Source: Leptolyngbyaceae cyanobacterium JSC-12
Lineage (GTDB): Bacteria > Cyanobacteriota > Cyanobacteriia > Leptolyngbyales > Leptolyngbyaceae
Assembly: GCA_000309945.1 (NCBI GenBank)
Contig: CM001633.1
Location: 3,312,199 to 3,376,198, forward strand
DNA length: 64,000 nt
Direction of reading: 5' to 3'
Below are positions 27,276 through 35,814 of the stretch, in pieces. The notes under the pieces are model-generated. The model was not told the origin of the DNA. It worked only from the letters and a program-made list of their open reading frames with translations, and did not search any database. Position numbers and translations under genes: made by a program. The stretch's first letter is position 1; each line of letters opens with the position of its first letter.

Positions 27276-27387
27276 CGATCCTAAAACTCACAACTAACAA
27301 CAACGATAAGCAAAGGGGTAATACCCTTCTTGCTGGTTAACGGCAAACAGGAAAAGATCAGAAGTATTGGCAAGATTTTTCCCCAAT

Positions 27388-27420
27388 AAAAAACCGATGG
27401 CTTCGAAAGAAACCAATCGG
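27388..27420 (-). terminator. Terminator downstream of trpD
   Basis: On the minus strand CCGATTGG and CCATCGG form a stem with a one-base bulge and are followed by TTTTTT. A second hairpin (GACTCagCCAAAGCcGAGTC type) lies just upstream at about 27442-27463. Both are in the 276-bp gap after trpD. Confidence 0.65.
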
Positions 27421-27551
27421 CAGTCGTGTGTTCCCTGTTGATGACTCGGCTTTGGCTGAGTCTCCCTTAGTATCTCTATGAACAAGTCTGGTGTAGACGA
27501 TATTGATCAACAAAGCCTTGTTAGCCTGCTCACACGTTTGGGTGATCCAAG

Positions 27552-28670
27552 TCACTGAAGAAACGCTACTAGTTGCTCCAGCTTTTCCCAGGCAAACCCA
27601 CTTTGCAAGACTTCTCTAGCACGAGAAATCCCCGTAGCATAAGGGTTTGCGGCATCCGAGACCACGTTACCAACCCGGAGTGCCAGAGATGCATTCAACG
27701 CTACGACATCGGTTTGAGCTGGAGTTCCCCGACCTTGCAAAACTGCTTTAAGAATCTCGGCATTCTGCTGCACATCTCCCCCCGCGATCGCGCTCAATGG
27801 TGCCGCCTTCAATCCCAACTCCGCCGGGTTTAATTCAGCAGTTCTCACCGTCCCGTTTTCTAAAATCGCCAAATCTGTTACATCCGCTAGGGTAGCTTCG
27901 TCCACTCGTTCCCGACTATGCAACACAATCGCCCGCTCTGTGCCCAACTGCTGCAACGCTTGAGCAATGGTTTCCAGCAAACTGGGATCAAATACACCAA
28001 TCACTTGCCCTGAGGGACGCATCGGATTTACCAGTGGTCCCAGAAGGTTAAATACCGTCCGCACCCCTAACGTGCGCCGCATCGGAGCCACCGCCTTCAA
28101 CGCTGGATGCCAACCTGGAGCGAATAAAAAAGTAATCCCCACTTCCTGGAGTGCCGCTTGAGTTTTTTCGGGAGGCGCACCCAAATTCACCCCCAACGCT
28201 TCCAACACATCTGCCGACCCTACTCGACTAGAAGCAGAACGGTTACCATGCTTCACAACTGGCACACCTGCTGCTGCCGTTACAAAAGCAACAGCAGTAG
28301 AAATATTAAATGTTCCGGCTCCATCTCCGCCCGTACCGCAAGTGTCGATGAAAGGGATGGAGGAATGGACATGGGGGTTGGGTAAGGGGGTAGATTGCAA
28401 CTGTAACACTTGCGCCATTCCTGCCAGTTCATCTGCCGAAACCCCTTTGGTTTGAAAGGCGACCAAAATCGCTCCTGACAACACAGGTGGAACCTGCTCG
28501 GTAAGCCATCCCTGCATCAAATGTGCGGACTGTTCCCGCGAAAGGGATTGGCGATCAAGTAACTGCTGCAACAAACGTGACCAAACAGCCGGATCATGCG
28601 CTGTGGAAGAAATAGGGGAATTGGAGGTCGTTGAAGATTGCACCACGGCGTTTTTTGAAATCGAAATCAA
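27552..28670 (-). CDS. trpD: Anthranilate phosphoribosyltransferase
   Basis: 372 aa; second step of tryptophan synthesis, joining anthranilate to PRPP. The PRPP-binding motif [17 protein letters not shown] and the anthranilate-site motif [21 protein letters not shown] are clear. The frame opens at a TTG at 28670; GTG codons at residues 9 and 10 are alternatives, and no strong ribosome-binding site decides. The N-terminal 25 residues before the helical domain are an extension. It is not clustered with other trp genes. Confidence 0.94.
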   Translation of the reverse strand: MISISKNAVVQSSTTSNSPISSTAHDPAVWSRLLQQLLDRQSLSREQSAHLMQGWLTEQVPPVLSGAILVAFQTKGVSADELAGMAQVLQLQSTPLPNPHVHSSIPFIDTCGTGGDGAGTFNISTAVAFVTAAAGVPVVKHGNRSASSRVGSADVLEALGVNLGAPPEKTQAALQEVGITFLFAPGWHPALKAVAPMRRTLGVRTVFNLLGPLVNPMRPSGQVIGVFDPSLLETIAQALQQLGTERAIVLHSRERVDEATLADVTDLAILENGTVRTAELNPAELGLKAAPLSAIAGGDVQQNAEILKAVLQGRGTPAQTDVVALNASLALRVGNVVSDAANPYATGISRAREVLQSGFAWEKLEQLVAFLQ

Positions 28671-28782
28671 GCTATAGAGTGAATCCTATCAGAGAAGGTA
28701 GAAGTCAGGAGGTGAAAATGAGGCATCGGGAATAGAGGTTGGGAGATAGGGAGAAGTTGCAGATTAGAGATAGTCCACAATC

Positions 28783-29883
28783 TTAAATCCTTCTGACTTC
28801 TGCTTCATGACTTCTATCTGCGGCTCTCAACAACAGTTGATTAATTGATCGCTGAAGCTGCGATCGCAATTCCTGTGCCAACCGATACAGCGTTGTTTGC
28901 CTGGGTCGCTGTTCTTCAATCGATAACGATTCCCACGGTTGCCAGAGCGGCTGAATGTAATACTGCAAGCGGCTACGAGCAACCCAAACTCCCATTGAAG
29001 GAAACAGCACAAACACAGGGATGAGTGGAGAAATAGGAAACATGGGCATATGGGCTAAGCGAGCCAACCACTGAACATTGAACGCGAAGGGGTGAAGGCG
29101 TTCGCTGCCAATACATACCACAGGCAAAATGGGCACTCGATACCGCAAACTTAACCGCACAAAGCTTGTATCGAATGTTGCCAACTTGTATCGCTGTCTC
29201 CAGCCTTTTGCCAGTCCTCGCCAGCTTTCGGGCGCATAGAGAATGACGGCTTTTTGAGCGATCGCTGCTTCAAAACTTTCAGCATCGGCACGCACCCCTC
29301 CCAGCGCGATCGCCCAGCCTTGTGGTAACCACCAATTTAACCAGGGATGATCAAAAAACAATGGATGGGCTAACGGTTGCACAAACCAGGGGTGCTGTTC
29401 TGTCAGCAGTAGAGCCAGAGCCATGAAATCCCACGGAAAGCACATTCCCGCATGGTTGAGGGCAACAATTAATGGACCGGAGCGGGGCAAATTCTCAGGG
29501 TTGTGCAGTTCTGCCCGAAAGTAATGCTTGACGATAGGAACAAGGACTTCTTCTCGAAACGCCCGTTGGTAGTCCGGATCAGGTTGAGCGACATGGGGAT
29601 TGTTCGCGGTTGAAGGGGAGGTAGAACTGAAGCGATTGCGTGCTCCTATGCAATGCTTCACAGCTAACCGCAACCACCGAATAAGTGAGCCAAGATAAAA
29701 TCCACCAGGCAACAAAAACAGTGGATATTCACTCCAACACCATCCCTCTGGATCAGGCTTGTAATGCTGCCAGTGGCGATTAAATAAGATCAACCAAGCT
29801 GGTGGATACCAGACACAAACCCAGTCAAACCAGCCAAAGGGGTACGAAGTTGGCTCTTGCGATTCAGCTACAGCACATTTCAT
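28783..29883 (-). CDS. PlsC-like glycerophospholipid acyltransferase
   Basis: 366 aa. The acyltransferase core shows LIVALNHAGMCFPWDFMAL with a longer spacing between His and Asp than the standard HX4D, and a second block LYAPESWRG in the place of FPEGTRS. Conserved LSLRYRVPILPVVCIGSE follows. The substrate is inferred to be lysophospholipid-like at the inner membrane. A hydrophobic N-terminal segment (VCVWYPPAWLILF) is present. The altered spacing makes the precise reaction uncertain. It lies upstream of trpD on the same strand, 112 bp away. Confidence 0.75.
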   Translation of the reverse strand: MKCAVAESQEPTSYPFGWFDWVCVWYPPAWLILFNRHWQHYKPDPEGWCWSEYPLFLLPGGFYLGSLIRWLRLAVKHCIGARNRFSSTSPSTANNPHVAQPDPDYQRAFREEVLVPIVKHYFRAELHNPENLPRSGPLIVALNHAGMCFPWDFMALALLLTEQHPWFVQPLAHPLFFDHPWLNWWLPQGWAIALGGVRADAESFEAAIAQKAVILYAPESWRGLAKGWRQRYKLATFDTSFVRLSLRYRVPILPVVCIGSERLHPFAFNVQWLARLAHMPMFPISPLIPVFVLFPSMGVWVARSRLQYYIQPLWQPWESLSIEEQRPRQTTLYRLAQELRSQLQRSINQLLLRAADRSHEAEVRRI

Positions 29884-30001
29884 GGATGGGTGCTGACCTC
29901 AGGATGTTGTCGCCAATATATCGCGTTCCCAAATCGTGCTTCATTCGCATGAAGGGGCGATCGCAGGGCAAGGTTCAACAAATCAACCACTACTTAGCTC
30001 A

Positions 30002-30742
30002 TCAACCTGCTAGAGAGTCTGGGCTATCAGCGTCTTGAGCTACGGCAGGTAATTCAAGACAATATCCTGCGCCATATACCGTTTTGATGTACTTAGGATG
30101 ACGTGGATCAGGTTCTAATTTCGTTCGCAGGTGACGAACATGAACCCGGATAGTTTCGATATCGTCATTGGGGTCATATCCCCACACTTCTTTCAAAATC
30201 TCGCTGGGAGAAACAGTCTGCCCGTGTCGTTGCAGCAGGCAATGCAGCAGTTCAAATTCCAAATGGGTAAGCTTAACGGTGCGATCAAACCAGATAGCCT
30301 CAAACCGTTCGGGAACGAGGGTCAGCGGACCGTAGTTCAAAATCTCACTGTGTTTTGCGGCCTGGGGAATGCGATCAGTTCGGCGTAGCAGCGCCCGCAC
30401 TCGTGCCAGCATCTCTTCAATTTCAAATGGTTTGGTCAAATAGTCGTCTGCACCTGCATTGAAACCATCGACCTTATCCTGTGTTTGCCCCAGTGCAGTC
30501 AACATTAAAACTGGGATATCGGCTGTGCGTTCATCTCGGCGGAGGCGCTGACAAACGGTAAACCCATCCACCTTCGGCAACATCAAATCAAGCATCACAA
30601 GGTCTGGCTGAAGTTGCAAAGCCATAGCCTGACCCTTAATGCCGTCAGCAGCTTGACTAACATCGTAGCCAGCCATTTCCAAATTCACGGCGACTAATTC
30701 AGAAATCGCAGGGTCATCGTCTATGACGAGTATCCGGGGCAT
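30002..30742 (-). CDS. rpaA: Response regulator RpaA
   Basis: 246 aa, OmpR type: receiver domain with phosphorylated Asp in [13 protein letters not shown] (about residue 53) and a winged-helix DNA-binding domain. The linker and effector residues ([39 protein letters not shown]) match RpaA, the output regulator of the KaiABC clock through SasA/CikA, and also of phycobilisome association. RpaB has a different N-terminus. No cognate kinase gene is in the window. Confidence 0.9.
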   Translation of the reverse strand: MPRILVIDDDPAISELVAVNLEMAGYDVSQAADGIKGQAMALQLQPDLVMLDLMLPKVDGFTVCQRLRRDERTADIPVLMLTALGQTQDKVDGFNAGADDYLTKPFEIEEMLARVRALLRRTDRIPQAAKHSEILNYGPLTLVPERFEAIWFDRTVKLTHLEFELLHCLLQRHGQTVSPSEILKEVWGYDPNDDIETIRVHVRHLRTKLEPDPRHPKYIKTVYGAGYCLELPAVAQDADSPDSLAG

Positions 30743-30745
30743 CAT

Positions 30746-31054
30746 TAAAACGTTGAGATTTACTGAAGTTTACTAAGAAAACCTAGGAAATACAAATATC
30801 CTTGTCAAGATTATACGCAAGGATTCTAAATGTTTCTAACTTTGTAAATTTTGTCATATTGGCTGTAAAGTCAAGGATGTTTTTCTAACAAATTCAATTC
30901 TTTTCTTAAACATTTCTTTCGATTTAGCTGAGAAAATCGGTACTTGGGCTGAGGCGACGGCTTCAATTGTTGAGACATATTGTCGGAGTTGTTTTATATA
31001 AGGGTTGCTTTACACTGTAGGTCGAAACGCCTTGAGTAGGGCATTAGAAGCATT
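30746..31054. other. Divergent promoter region of rpaA and a glycosyltransferase
   Basis: A 309-bp AT-rich stretch without a gene. TTTTATATAAGGG near 30990 could be a -10-type element for the plus-strand gene. I found no clear operator or riboswitch. Confidence 0.4.
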
Positions 31055-32275
31055 GTGACCAGTCACTTTTTGATCGAGACGTTTGCGATTTGTCTGAATA
31101 TCTGTCTAGTCGTTGCGTTGCTAGGTACGATCGCTTATTGGCGAACACTACACCAAATGATGACAGAAGCCCCCCAACTCCAACCATCAGTTGGCAAGAT
31201 TGCAGCGGTTACAAAGGTTTCGGTGATTATTCCGGCATACAACGAAGCAGACAATATCGAGGATTGCGTGCGTTCGGTGTTACAGAGTTCGGACTGGACT
31301 AGCGATCGCTTAGAGGTTTGGGTAGTAGATGACCAATCTACCGATGGAACGCTCGAAATTGTGCAAATGCTACAAACAACTCTAGCTGATCCCCGGTTAA
31401 GAGTATTTGCAGGGGCACCTCGTCCGGCAGGAGAACTGTGGATGGGCAAAAATTGGGCGTGTCATCAAGTCGCACAAGAAGCCGATGGCGAGTTTTTGCT
31501 GTTTTTGGATGCAGATGTGCGGCTAAAATCGGGTGCGATTGAAACAGCGATCGCGATCGCCCAGCAGGAAAAGAGTGATCTCCTTACCTGCTGGCCAGGG
31601 ATCGTCTGCGATTGTTTTGCTGAATGGTTAGCTCAACCACTGATTGGTGCCATCATCCTTGCTAGCTTGCCCTTTACCCAGGTGAATGATCCCGCTTCAG
31701 ACATAGTATTCGCAGTGGGTCCATTCATGCTGTTTCGCCGAGTTGCCTATGACCAGATCGGCGGACACCGGGCGGTTGCTGACCAGGTCGTGGAAGATGT
31801 GGAGCTGGCACGGCGGATTAAACAGAAAGGACTGAAATTGTATTACGCTCTGGGACACAATTTAGGCACGCTGCGGATGTACCGCTCTGGTGCAGCATTA
31901 TGGGAGGGATGGACTAAAAACTGGTATCTTGGTTCTCGCCGTAATCTTGCAATTACCCTATACGGAGCATTGATGACGTTTTGGATTTGCGCCTTGCCGT
32001 TGATGGGGTTAGTCGGATTAACCATCACGGGAGCGATCGCTGGATTTAGTTGGGCAATTTGGGCGGGGATCACGATCGCACTTCTAACCATTCTGTGGCA
32101 ATACCCACTCCGTCTGGCTATTCAGGCTTTGTCAACGATTCCTCCGCGGTATTGGTGGCTCACAGGGCTGGGCGGCATATTTGTCACAGCGATTATGCTG
32201 GCATCTATCATCAAAACCCAAACAGGCTGGGGATGGACTTGGCGCGGTAGACCGCTGCAATTACCAAATGAGTAG
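31055..32275 (+). CDS. Membrane glycosyltransferase family 2
   Basis: 406 aa. The N-terminal helix (about 8-28) is followed by a GT-A domain with VSVIIPAYNEADNIEDCV, VVDDQSTDGT, the metal-binding LDADVRL and the acceptor motif VVEDVELARR. Three to four helices are C-terminal, with the ending GWGWTWRGRPLQL. This layout resembles carotenoid-glycosylating (CruG-like) and HpnB-type enzymes, but I cannot choose between them. It probably transfers a sugar to a lipid acceptor at the membrane. Confidence 0.75.
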   Translation: MTSHFLIETFAICLNICLVVALLGTIAYWRTLHQMMTEAPQLQPSVGKIAAVTKVSVIIPAYNEADNIEDCVRSVLQSSDWTSDRLEVWVVDDQSTDGTLEIVQMLQTTLADPRLRVFAGAPRPAGELWMGKNWACHQVAQEADGEFLLFLDADVRLKSGAIETAIAIAQQEKSDLLTCWPGIVCDCFAEWLAQPLIGAIILASLPFTQVNDPASDIVFAVGPFMLFRRVAYDQIGGHRAVADQVVEDVELARRIKQKGLKLYYALGHNLGTLRMYRSGAALWEGWTKNWYLGSRRNLAITLYGALMTFWICALPLMGLVGLTITGAIAGFSWAIWAGITIALLTILWQYPLRLAIQALSTIPPRYWWLTGLGGIFVTAIMLASIIKTQTGWGWTWRGRPLQLPNE

Positions 32276-32285
32276 CAATTATGCC

Positions 32286-33506
32286 TTAATTGTTCAATAC
32301 ATCTAGTACAGCTTTAGGCGAGATCTGATCTTTGAACCAAACGAGGCGAGCGGGGGTATGGCTAAAATCAACGCCTGCCTTCTCCAGATTTAACCGCTCT
32401 GAAATTGCCAGAATAATATCGTCCCGATTTGCCTGCCGCACTTGCGAAAACTTTTTCTTCAGATAGTCAGGTCGCCAATAGCCGACAATTTCTAGCAGAA
32501 AGGTGCGTCCATCTGGATGCACCAGGCGAAAATCGGGAATCATCACGCTGCCCGGAATTGGGATCAGGTCTACTTCTCGTTCCAAACGCCACTCAGTTTT
32601 AGTCTTTGCCCAGCGTTCTACGAATCCTGCTTCCAGCATACTGTCGTAGGTTTTACCCGCAGGATAGTGAGTCACTAAGCCACAATCGGAAGCGATCGCA
32701 AATCGCCCTATCCGCGCCTTCCCAGAGTAGGCATCTTTTTGCTGGAGCGTTGCTGTTAAATTCCACCGGGTAACATGGAGCAGTGCTGGCAACAGCATCG
32801 CCAGCTTTAAACCGTAATGAGTGTTGGGTTTGAATAGACTGGTGGGACCATCGATCGTCAGCGTAAAGCCATAATCCGCATCGCCTTCGATGTAGGTCAT
32901 CAGCCCAAACAGCTTCAGGTAGCGAAACAGCAGCTTGTATTCCCCTGGATCATTGCGGTGCGCATTGATCGTAACGTGGCTAGCTCGGTAAAACACACCC
33001 TGTACCTGAGACAGGTTGTAGCGATGTAATAATGCCTCCGGGGTAGGAGGTTCAAATGCAGTTAAAATCTGGTTTTCCGAAAGATCAGCATATAATCCTG
33101 CACGAATCTGGTCGGGTAATACTTCCCGAGCCAGTTCTTGGGTGAGTATGGTAGACATCTGTTGCAACGTTGTTTGAGTCGCTTTTAAGCTGGCGGGAGT
33201 TTGAGCTGCGATCGCAAACACTCGTTGGCGTAAGGTTCCAGGATCGAGAGGACTAATTGTTTCAAACGTACTGAAGGCATCTCCGCTCAGCAGATGTGCC
33301 AGTCCCCGCTTAACACGATAATCAGTTTCTTCGCCTTCTAGTTCCTGTAACTGACGGTTCAAGCTGCCTCGCGTTTCACCCTTTGCAGATTGAAAAATTT
33401 CAATTAGCCCAGTTGCGATCGCTAAATTCTCAGAACTCAGCGCCAGTTGCTTTGGCACAATCTCTTCACCATTGAAGCGATGAATTAGTAGATCCGTTGG
33501 CAACAT
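32286..33506 (-). CDS. DUF790 (Bax1-like) nuclease
   Basis: 406 aa. The C-terminal PD-(D/E)XK-type nuclease motif is IPDFRLVHPDGRTFLLEIVG followed by YWRPDYLKKKF, characteristic of DUF790/Bax1. In archaea Bax1 is the nuclease partner of the XPB helicase in repair. Here no helicase gene is adjacent; the neighbours are a glycosyltransferase and a pterin dehydratase. The sequence supports an endonuclease fold; activity is inferred. Confidence 0.82.
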   Translation of the reverse strand: MLPTDLLIHRFNGEEIVPKQLALSSENLAIATGLIEIFQSAKGETRGSLNRQLQELEGEETDYRVKRGLAHLLSGDAFSTFETISPLDPGTLRQRVFAIAAQTPASLKATQTTLQQMSTILTQELAREVLPDQIRAGLYADLSENQILTAFEPPTPEALLHRYNLSQVQGVFYRASHVTINAHRNDPGEYKLLFRYLKLFGLMTYIEGDADYGFTLTIDGPTSLFKPNTHYGLKLAMLLPALLHVTRWNLTATLQQKDAYSGKARIGRFAIASDCGLVTHYPAGKTYDSMLEAGFVERWAKTKTEWRLEREVDLIPIPGSVMIPDFRLVHPDGRTFLLEIVGYWRPDYLKKKFSQVRQANRDDIILAISERLNLEKAGVDFSHTPARLVWFKDQISPKAVLDVLNN

Positions 33507-33526
33507 GAACTGTTATTCAGCAAGTT

Positions 33527-33979
33527 CTACTTAGCAAGTTCATTCGCTTTGCGTGCCAGATCCACATCTTTTTGAGTGATGCCACCCGCATCGTGAGTGG
33601 TCAGATCAATCGTGACTCGGTTGTAAACATTGAACCACTCCGGGTGATGCCCTGCTGACTCAGCAACCAGGGCAACACTCGACATAAATCCAAACGCTTC
33701 GATAAATGAAGCAAACTGAAATTGCCGATGTAACTTGCCGTTTTCCACACTCCAACCGGGAAGTTGGCTCAGGGCAGTGTCTAATTCAGCTTTAGATAAG
33801 ATAGAGGCGCTCATAGCAAAATTCTGAGACGTTGACTGAACTGTGATGGTAAAACCAGGGTCAGCGATAGCTTGAGCGATCGCGGATGGCAATTGCCCAA
33901 CATTAACTAGCAACCCTAAAGCCAGCATAGCAGTTAGCCTCAGTAAGCCTGACAGGCAGATAGATAAAAAAACGCCCAT
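33527..33979 (-). CDS. Exported pterin-4a-carbinolamine dehydratase-like protein
   Basis: 150 aa from the ATG at 33979. Residues 1-36 ([20 protein letters not shown], ending ...QLPSAIAQA) look like a signal peptide with an AxA site. The domain from about 55 has the full dehydratase signature: [12 protein letters not shown] and [10 protein letters not shown] with the active-site His residues. The enzyme normally recycles oxidised pterin cofactor in the cytoplasm. An internal ATG ([11 protein letters not shown]) would give a cytoplasmic form of about 99 aa. The longest frame, to 34075, overlaps the STAS gene and is unlikely. Confidence 0.78.
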   Translation of the reverse strand: MGVFLSICLSGLLRLTAMLALGLLVNVGQLPSAIAQAIADPGFTITVQSTSQNFAMSASILSKAELDTALSQLPGWSVENGKLHRQFQFASFIEAFGFMSSVALVAESAGHHPEWFNVYNRVTIDLTTHDAGGITQKDVDLARKANELAK

Positions 33980-34037
33980 ACTATTGATTACAAAGCTTGC
34001 ATGGTTCGTCCTATGGAAACTCTCAAGCCTTAACAGG

Positions 34038-34391
34038 TCAGCTACCCGCTTTCGTATTTGCGATCGCCACATCAACCGATGGTTGGAGTGAAAGGAACTG
34101 TTCCAACCGAACTAGTTTTACGGTTTGAGTAACACGCGGATTCGTTACAATCTGAAGAGTTCCCCCACTGGACTGCACCTTCTTCGCAATCTGAACCAGT
34201 GCCCCCAGACCAGAGCTATCCACAAAATCAATCTTGGACAAGTCCAAAATAAGGTGCTTCGGTCCCTCATCCACGCATTGCCCCAGTACTGAACGAAACT
34301 TGGGCTCAGAGAAAGCGTCTAAAAGACCCGTGAGGCGGAATAATTGATAATCATCCTTGACTTCGCGTGTGCCTCTCAAGCTGACGGTCAA
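34038..34391 (-). CDS. STAS-domain anti-sigma factor antagonist
   Basis: A 117-aa single STAS domain. The phosphorylatable Ser is in [16 protein letters not shown] (about residue 58), and the N-terminal strand and helices match SpoIIAA/RsbV-type proteins. These bind an anti-sigma kinase and release it on phosphorylation change. No kinase or phosphatase gene adjoins it. The C-terminal [10 protein letters not shown] is short and polar. Confidence 0.85.
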   Translation of the reverse strand: MTVSLRGTREVKDDYQLFRLTGLLDAFSEPKFRSVLGQCVDEGPKHLILDLSKIDFVDSSGLGALVQIAKKVQSSGGTLQIVTNPRVTQTVKLVRLEQFLSLQPSVDVAIANTKAGS

Positions 34392-34526
34392 GGTTAGCGG
34401 CTCAGCGATAGAACCCTCCTAGCGTTTTAGTCCTGAATCGACGCTCCAGTATACACTCTTGCAGACCGACTGGCTACCGCAAGGCTACCGGAAGTGTGGA
34501 TATCTTAGCACCCAAGTTTCACGAGA

Positions 34527-35687
34527 TCACGATACCTTTTGCTGCCGATTTTCTCGCATGGTTTGCACAAACTTGGAGAATAGATAATCAGCATCATGCG
34601 GACCGGGGCTAGCTTCCGGGTGGTACTGTACCGAAAACACCGGTAGAGTTTTGTGCCGCAACCCAGCAACAGTGCGATCATTGAGGTTCAGATGAGTAAT
34701 TTCCACATCGGCTTCGGGCAGGGAATCAGCGCTGATGGCAAACCCGTGATTTTGACTGGTAATTTCCACTTGCTGATGCAATCCACACGGCTGGTTCAAG
34801 CCGCGATGCCCAAATTTCAACTTGAAGGTTTCTGCCCCTAGAGACAAGCCCAAGATTTGATGTCCCATACAAATCCCAAACATAGGCTTGTTGGCTGCTA
34901 GCAGTGCTTTTGCTGTTTCAATTCCTTCGGTGACGGCAGCAGGGTCACCAGGGCCGTTGGACAGGAAAATTCCATCCGGGTTGTATTTAAGGATTTCTTC
35001 AGGCGGAGTAGTTGAAGGAACGACGATAACACGGCAACCGTGACTTGCTAAACGCCGTAAGATATTACGCTTGACACCAAAATCAATGGCAACCACGGTT
35101 AAGCGATCGCCGTCAGGGGTTGCCGTTGGGCTAAACTCCCATACATCGGGAGTTGATTCTGACCATTCGTATACCGTAGGCGTAGTCACTTCCCGAACCA
35201 GGTTTAACCCTGCCATCGCTGGTGCATCTTGAACTTTTTGCAGCAGTTCAATCGGATCTAGAATTTCAGTCGAGATCGCCCCATTCATTGAACCGACTGA
35301 GCGCAGCTTGCGAGTCAAAGCACGAGTATCAATGCCATAAATCCCTAAAACGTTGTGCTGTTTCAAATAATCTTGCAAAGATTGGGTAGAACGCCAATTA
35401 CTGGGACGAGCACAAACGTTGCGAGCAATCACACCGCGTGCCTGGGGACGCGTCGATTCTTCATCGTCTGGGTTGACCCCTGTATTACCCAACTCTGGGT
35501 AAGTAAACGTCACAATTTGGCCGCAGTAGCTAGGGTCAGTCAGCACTTCCTGATAGCCAGTCATGCCCGTGTTAAAAACCACCTCGCCGATCGCAGTACC
35601 TACTGCCCCAAACGACCAACCAGGATAGGAAGAACCATCCGCCAAAACTAACAACGCCGATTGTCCAGACGAAGGAGCCATACTCAC
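34527..35687 (-). CDS. carA: Carbamoyl-phosphate synthase small subunit
   Basis: 386 aa; the glutaminase subunit that feeds ammonia to CarB for arginine and pyrimidine synthesis. The class I amidotransferase triad is visible: the Cys in [11 protein letters not shown], the His and Glu in [13 protein letters not shown]. The N-terminal domain begins [18 protein letters not shown]. The start may be the ATG at 35687 or 35681. carB is not in the window. Confidence 0.96.
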   Translation of the reverse strand: MSMAPSSGQSALLVLADGSSYPGWSFGAVGTAIGEVVFNTGMTGYQEVLTDPSYCGQIVTFTYPELGNTGVNPDDEESTRPQARGVIARNVCARPSNWRSTQSLQDYLKQHNVLGIYGIDTRALTRKLRSVGSMNGAISTEILDPIELLQKVQDAPAMAGLNLVREVTTPTVYEWSESTPDVWEFSPTATPDGDRLTVVAIDFGVKRNILRRLASHGCRVIVVPSTTPPEEILKYNPDGIFLSNGPGDPAAVTEGIETAKALLAANKPMFGICMGHQILGLSLGAETFKLKFGHRGLNQPCGLHQQVEITSQNHGFAISADSLPEADVEITHLNLNDRTVAGLRHKTLPVFSVQYHPEASPGPHDADYLFSKFVQTMRENRQQKVS

Positions 35688-35814
35688 CTACGAGAAAACT
35701 TCAGACGCCCTATTATGTCACGTCAGTTTCTAGGCACAAAGAATGAAATGTATGGATTTCATAGCAAACTACAGAGAGGCACGGTTCGTGCCTCCCCCTG
35801 AATTACCTCTACCC

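Noticed and set aside
33980-34075. N-terminal extension of the pterin dehydratase overlapping the STAS gene
   Set aside because: The overlap is unlikely and the ATG at 33979 starts a good signal peptide.
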